Assembly: GCA_029378245.1 (NCBI GenBank)
Contig: JARKIF010000032.1
Coordinates: forward strand, 1-64,000
Source of the DNA: Roridomyces roridus
Taxonomy: Eukaryota; Basidiomycota; Agaricomycetes; Agaricales; Mycenaceae
Reading direction: 5' to 3'
Length of the DNA stretch: 64,000 nt
Shown here: piece by piece, positions 58,566 through 64,000 of the stretch
Layout: every line of letters begins with the position of its first letter
Position numbering within the stretch: position 1 is the first letter of the stretch
The notes under the pieces: generated by a model
Seen by the model: only the letters and a program-made list of their open reading frames with translations
What the model was told of the DNA's origin: nothing
The model's database searches: none
Translations under genes and position numbers: made by a program

Positions 58566-59051
58566 GCTGGGTGTCCAACGCTGAGAAACGTTGCTATTAC
58601 GTTTCGAGGTAGCAGGGCGGGTCAGAAAAGCATAAGATAGTGAGTCGAGGTAGTTGTCGCCGCGGGAGTTGCAGAAACTAAAGTCCGAGAAAGCGGCAAT
58701 AAGTACCGAAATGCCCGACCACAGGGGTTCTCTCAAATTTTTTATCCTTGTATACAAGCAGCTATGTAGATCTATCAATGAAAGCCGTAAAGCTAGTGTG
58801 TGTCAAGGGTCGGCCTATGTAGCAGTATGGAGACTGGCAGAACCTCATGCTACAGTGTACACATGTCCGATTCTGTCCGGTGAGAATGTTTCTTGGAATC
58901 TACGAGGCCAAGAGACTCGCAGAGCCTTAAAGTCCACAATCCAAGAGCAAAAGTCTTTAGTTTCGGAGATGCAGATGGTAGCGCGTCTGAAAGAAGAGCG
59001 CGTCAACAGCAGTACACATCACTTGCGGCCGTTCTCTTGCTTCCCTACTTC

Positions 59052-60173
59052 ATGTCTTCATTAACAAGAGCAGTTCTCCGGCGTGGTCCGTCCAGCTTGA
59101 TATACCTCGTTCATCTCCTTCATGCTTTGCAGCGCTCCACCAGTCCCATGCCCGTCGCGCCATCACCAACCTCGAAATGCCCGCAATGTCCCCAACGATG
59201 ACCGAGGGCGGAATTTCCAGCTGGAAAAAGAAGGAAGGAGAGGCCTTCTCTGCGGGAGACGTCTTGCTCGAGATTGTGCGTCGTCTGTACTAAAACGACG
59301 CGTTCCCCGAATTCACCCGTGCAGGAAACGGACAAGGCCACAATCGACGTCGAGGCTCAGGACGACGGTGTTCTGGGTAAAATTCTTGTGTGTCTATTGC
59401 TTGAGTTGGCTTGCTATCGACCTTATGCTCTGCCAGGTCCAGGACGGTTCCAAGAACATCCTTGTCGGCAAAGTCATTGCGTTATTAGCAGAAGAGGGAG
59501 ACGACATCTCGAAACCTCGAGGCTCCAAAGGAGGAAGCGTCGCCAAGGCGCGCTCAACAGCCTGCGTCTTCGCCCACGCCTTCGACGCCGCCACCCGCCC
59601 CACAGTCGAAGCCGGCAGAGACATCTCACCATTCCCCACCTTCTCATACCCGTCCCCTCTTCCCCTCTGTTCACCGTCTTCTCATGGAGAATGGTATCTC
59701 AGAGGCGTCTAAGATCAAGGGCACTGGTGTACGCGGAATGCTCACCAAGGGCGACGTTCTCACGTTCCTTGGTAAAGCATCTGGTCCACTGGGAACGTAC
59801 AAGGAGAGTCCGCCTCCTACGGCCCAGGCCCAGCCGAAAAAAGAAGAGCCCAAGGTTTGCTCAGTTTCACGTCGTTGTCCGTGAGTCTAACAGCCTCGTA
59901 CAGCCGCTCGATGGGTCCGCTCTCCGGCAGCTAATCGTGTCCACTCTTCTCCAAAATTCTATCAAGGCACGGAACCCTCCCCCCGGTACGCATTTCTCTT
60001 CTCCCCACGAACCGTGAATTAAGGCTACCCCAATAGCATCCTTTGCCCAAGCCGACTTTGACTCGGTCCTCGCGGACTACTTCCCACCAACCACACCCAA
60101 GCCAAAACCAGCATCGTCTGTACCACCGCCTTCTACACCAAAGAGCACGGCTTGGCTGGACGGGTTAATTTGA
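59052..60173 (+). CDS. PDX1: PDX1, E3-binding protein of pyruvate dehydrogenase, with an apparent frame break
   Basis: Spliced start [20 protein letters not shown] is a mitochondrial presequence. The lipoyl domain follows: [20 protein letters not shown], then [20 protein letters not shown] with the lipoylated Lys in DKA. The peripheral subunit-binding domain is [20 protein letters not shown], then [17 protein letters not shown]. The end is [13 protein letters not shown]. There is no acetyltransferase core, so it is PDX1, which anchors E3 to the complex. At 59509-59515 GDDIS should run into NLEAPKEE, but CTCGAAACC carries one extra A, shifting the frame (GDDISKPRG). All parts before and after are intact. 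Confidence 0.83.
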
Positions 60174-60458
60174 CTGTAGATTATGGGTTGCTCTAGAGTT
60201 CGTTAATACACATAGAAGAACATCTTCCTCGCGGCGGAGATCGAATACCTCACGTCGGCAACTTGGACTAAGGTCTCTTCGAGATCATTATGATTCCAAG
60301 GATGCAATTCATGTGGATAGGCCTACAGGTGTAGTTACCGCGCCAGATCCTTGTCCACGTTCTGCTCGTAAGGACAAGAGACAACCGCCTCGGCTGGTGA
60401 AGCTATCCTGAAACCAATTATAAGTAACCAGAATTCAGGCAATCAATGAAAATACCTT

Positions 60459-62171
60459 CTACCCGAGCGAGTCATGGTCCTTCCTCTTTGCCCAATGGTC
60501 CCAGGTCTTTTTATCAGATTTGAACCGTCCCCAGAGCTTCTGCAGTCAGCCTAGGTCCTCGAGACGTAAAAGAAAGACGAACGTAAGTCAAGAACTCCTC
60601 GTCCTTCATTTTCTTGAAAACAGCATTGGGATCATCCCCAAGCTCTGGATCGTCCTCGCACAGCGACTTGATCTTTTCCCTGACTTGAACGGCGATATGA
60701 TAGAGGTAATGCCGGGCTGCGTGGCTATATCATGTGCATAAGTTACTGGTACGAAAACGAAACGGGAAACACGAACTAGGCCAGCGCGCGATTGAAACAT
60801 CTGGCACCGATAACTAGCGTGAAACCAGGAGGATAGGGCAGGTTGCGGGCCTCGGCGTTATTCTCGAACGAGGTCTGCCGACTATACTTGATTTTCTTCT
60901 CTGGCAGATCCTATACTCTCGTTCAGTACAGCCTTCCAGGGAAAAAAACGCGGGAGCCCTCACCTGGAAGGTCGAATGATCGTAGATGCCCTTGTTCGTC
61001 GACAGCTCGTACGAGGAACTGAGATCACACGAAAACTTGCCTCGCGTCCAGCACGCGTGGCAGTTGCCGCTGCCGTCGCAAACGAGCCCATCTTTGAGAC
61101 TAGGTCGCAGATCGAGTGTTGCCATGAAAGGTGCTTTCCAGTGCGAATGCACTATCGAGTCTGCGAGGGGATTGATATGCCGCTTCAGCGCTATGACTGC
61201 CGTCTCGAAGTACTGTTCTTTGACTCAAGGTTAGTGGGAGAAGAGCGAGTTGAGGGAGGACTTACTTTCTTGCTCCGTGGCCGTGGACAAGTATCCGGGG
61301 TCGGAATGCAACGCGATGATATACTCGACAAAGACGGTAAAGTGTTCGTCGAGTTCGCGTTGGGAGTATCGCATGATATCCAGAGCGGCGTTGGCGTCGT
61401 CATCGGCATCTTGTTCGTTTTCTTCAACGATAAAACCCTCCTCTGCCTGGTCCAGGTCTTCGCTGCCGTCGTCTTCCCCTTCATCCTCCTCCTCCTCTAC
61501 TTCTGAAAAAGGCGTGAAAGTCCCTGTGTACCTCCTCCTCGTTCTCATGGCCGGCATCGGAAGGGACAGGTGCGGGCGACGACTTGTTCTTGCGAGCCTT
61601 CGCATATCGTGCCAACGCGTTAGACTTGAGTTCCTTTCTGGTCGGTTGGGAGGAAGTCGGGGCAGCCGGTACTGGCACAGGAGCGTCAAACAATGAGTTG
61701 AGTGAATAAGAATGTAGACATACGCGCAAGGTCCTCTGGGTCATCGTCAGAGTCGAGAACATGCTCGGACTTGCGCTGCAGCCGTCCCTTTTGCGGAGAA
61801 TCCGACTCGTCATCGCTGTCTTTTTCCAACTTGGCGCGTCGGAGCCGTTTGGGGCGTTCATCCTCATCCGAATCAGAGGCAATTTCGATGTTGCGTCGAG
61901 CCTTGCGTGCAGGTACGACGTCTGATGCGTCCTCATCGTCCGACTCTCCAGAGACGTTGGGAGGCGTCTCGACTCGCTTTGCCTTCTTCGGTTTGGCATC
62001 TTTCGTGTCAGCGCCTTTGCCAATCCGACGCTTCTTGGGCAAGACTACCACTTGGACACTCGAGTCGGAACCCGACTCTGGATCGATCTTTTTCGCGGCA
62101 CGACGCGCTCTTTTCTTCGCAGGAGGGTTTTCATCGGGATCGACGCGCTTGCGTTTGGGCTGTGGAGGCAT
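60459..62171 (-). CDS. DUF4211 nuclear protein
   Basis: Starts MPPQPKRKRVDPDENPPAKK, a run of nuclear-localisation signals, then acidic Ser/Asp patches (SGESDDEDASDVVPAR; HVLDSDDDPEDLA). The DUF4211 region follows: DIMRYSQRELDEHFTVFVEY, YFETAVIALKRHINPLADSI, VHSHWKAPFMATLDLRPSLK and a Cys-rich CDGSGNCHACWTRGKFSCDL, probably a zinc-binding knuckle. The end is LWGRFKSDKKTWDHWAKRKD. Introns are frequent. Family function is unknown; nuclear acidic/basic make-up suggests a chromatin or transcription role. Confidence 0.82.
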
Positions 62172-62271
62172 GGTTGTGGAAGAGGATAAGATTTGATGAG
62201 AAGGGCGCCAAATCAAAACATAAATCCGAAACCTCCGTGAGATATATATGTTGCTTGGGAACCCTATCAAT

Positions 62272-62351
62272 TCCCTCTTAGCTCAGTTGGTAGAGCGCGT
62301 CACTAGTATCCTCACATGACGAGGTCAGTCGTTCAAATCGGCTAGCGGGAA
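62272..62351 (+). tRNA. tRNA-Thr (AGT)
   Basis: The D arm is GCTC-AGTTGGTA-GAGC. The anticodon stem CGTCA/TGACG closes a 14-nt stretch with anticodon AGT at 62305-62307 (CTAGTA), consistent with a 7-base loop interrupted by a 7-nt intron (TCCTCAC) after position 37. The T arm is AGTCG-TTCAAAT-CGGCT. The acceptor stem TCCCTCT/AGCGGGA has one mismatch at the fifth pair. CCA is not encoded, as expected. Confidence 0.65.
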
Positions 62352-62401
62352 TTCATTTTGGTACTTTCACTTTGTTTTGCTCGAATCACAACGACACGGG
62401 T

Positions 62402-62599
62402 TACAGCTGTTGGCAAAATTGTAGGCCGAGCCCAAATTTTCGTGATATCTCGGCTACCTCAGCGAATGTCACTTTGCTCCACAAATCCCCACCGTCGATG
62501 CTGCCTTGGCTCCAGCATCTGTCCAACATTACCTCCTTTGTGCAGAAATCCGAGTGTCAAGATTTTTTGGAGTGGCCTACAATTTTGCCAACAGCTGTA
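62402..62599. mobile_element. MITE of Tc1/mariner type
   Basis: Perfect terminal inverted repeats of about 25 bp, starting CAGCTGTTGGCAAAATTGTA, are flanked by TA on each side (TTA before, TAA after), the target-site pattern of Tc1/mariner elements. The 198-bp element has no ORF. It starts about 50 bp after the tRNA. Confidence 0.85.
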
Positions 62600-62600
62600 A

Positions 62601-64000
62601 ACGTTCACAGAGCCACGATTCACCCAGCAAGCTCCACTGGTTCATTTGCAGGATGTATAAAGCCAACGCTTGAAAACCATCAAATTATTATTTAATGTGG
62701 TACAGAGTAAGGATTCATCTTCCTAGAAGGAGCAGGGAGACCGACTCGGCGGAGACCAAAGACATGGATCCCCGAAAGTCCAGTATTCCAGAGAGCCATG
62801 AATGGTACCGCCTTGGCGGCAAGTTCCGTCTCGACGGGGAAGTGAACGTTCAACTGACCTCTCGTCACCAAAAAAGCACGGACTTGGCCGGGTATCTCCT
62901 TGGACGAACACCGCCGACCAATTGGTGGAATAGCACCATGAGCAGACGTGCGTGGAGTTGGTAAACCCGCGAAAATGACCCGGGCGCGCCGGAGCGCGGA
63001 CGTCCGTTGACAGATAGATGGAACGGTTATTGTGCCTCGAGACGCCGTGAAGGCCAGTCAGTCATGATGCTGATCCCGAGGGAAGGAACGTCCATAACAG
63101 ACGGCGCTCATGTCCGCGCAGTTCCGAAGGGCGCCCCGGTCCAGGCCAGCGTCGAGTAAGTTATTGTAGAAGCGTTTTCATAGGCGGGCCTCCCCGCGGG
63201 TCCAAGCAGTCGGGTAAATGAACAGTGGCTGAGGTGGGAGGCAGACTAGAACTTTCTAGAGTAAGGGTCGAGTTGCACGGTAAAGTTTCGGTGTCCGTGC
63301 GATAGTTAATATTACGAGGTGTCCTCGTTGAGTGCAAGGATGCAGATGAACTTGAAGGTGCACGTTGGTGGCCATTGGTGCAAATCGCTGCAACTGGCTG
63401 GGGCGGCGGCACTTCACTAGCGGGTTCGGAGGTCTCTGATGATTGTGGGTCCATGAGAAGCCTGTGGCGGGCCAATATAGGATCTACACAAGAAACGTTC
63501 GTCGGAGAGCGTGGGATCCATGGGAGCGTCCGGGTCGAGGGTCGCAGTGTCGCCAGAGGACATGTTGTTTCCGGACAGATTACAGCATCCAAGCGTCGGT
63601 TGGTTTTGCTGATCTACGGGATTAGAAAGAAAATGTCTCTGAACGAGGCGATGTATGCACGTTTGAGGGATGCTAATAACGATACAAGCAACCATTGGCC
63701 ATCTTGAGGAGATAACACAGTCGATGGCGCGATCGAGAGTGATCATCGAATTTTGCTTCCGTCTTCTCGTAGAAAATCATTTGATGCCGGGGCCAGCACG
63801 CCGTCCAGTGTCCACTTCTTGCTAAGTGCATGCTATACTTGCCCTTATCATGAATGGATGCTGGCCAATTGGGATACCGGTGCGTCGAGGCCCCGTGGAA
63901 CGGAAATTAAAGATTTGGATGGGGATGAGGATGCAGAGGTCGATTGGTGTCAATGACACCAGGAAGAGTGTGTCACTGTGGAAAATTGCGAACTGGCCGG
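62601..64000. other. Gene-poor end of the window
   Basis: Only weak frames are seen. A minus-strand one at 63161-63592 (LARHRLLMDPQSSETSEPAS) and a second in another register at 63417-63746 overlap and might be exons of a Ser/Pro-rich protein, but no start, splice or family is clear. A plus-strand end (CPYHEWMLANWDTGASRPRG, then DLDGDEDAEVDWCQ, stop at 63956) may be the last exon of an unrecognised gene. The region may hold decayed elements. Confidence 0.3.

Noticed and set aside
62358..62600. Short ORFs over the 62.4-62.6 kb element
   Set aside because: They lie within a 198-bp MITE with perfect inverted ends and have no coding features.

Overview
The window is nuclear DNA from a filamentous basidiomycete, most likely an agaricomycete mushroom. 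Genes sit densely on both strands and are broken by many 45-55 nt GT-AG introns. Several families are typical of Agaricomycetes: a DUF6534-type membrane protein, a DUF7330 protein, a BNR-repeat secreted protein and a salicylate-hydroxylase-like monooxygenase. Products were read by joining exons by eye, so internal exon edges are approximate unless stated.

Layout. 1-16 kb: secreted BNR-repeat protein, RFT1 flippase, a 5'-truncated FIG4 lipid phosphatase, a hypothetical ORF, a SIRT5-like deacylase, a large candidate meiotic (SHOC1/Zip2-like) protein, a DUF6534 membrane protein and LCP5. 16-39 kb: a polytopic membrane protein, uracil-DNA glycosylase, secreted PI-PLC-X protein, cystathionine gamma-synthase-like enzyme, PAN2, NOT4, D-lactate dehydrogenase, a small membrane protein, an FAD monooxygenase and a DUF7330 protein. 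PAN2 and NOT4 lie side by side on one strand, and both act in mRNA deadenylation. 39-50.6 kb: an accessory region with two diverged copies of a 3.5-4.2 kb unit. Each copy has a tandem exon/intron-like leader array and a secreted two-domain beta-sandwich gene. Between the copies lie a BRCT-like gene and a short-chain dehydrogenase. 50.7-64 kb: NOC1/MAK21, the sterol sensor SCAP, PDX1, a DUF4211 nuclear protein, a tRNA-Thr, a Tc1/mariner-like MITE and a gene-poor end.

Most interesting: the duplicated unit. Its leader array keeps TATA-like box, splice sites, branch-like motifs and intron lengths (50/49/48/50 nt) in both copies, while exon lengths drift out of frame. That looks like a spliced non-coding transcript. 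One copy has also gained a MITE just upstream of the TATA box of its protein gene and carries a relic of a third protein-gene copy. Two housekeeping genes (NOT4 and PDX1) each show a clear one-base frame break, and FIG4 lacks its N-terminal part.
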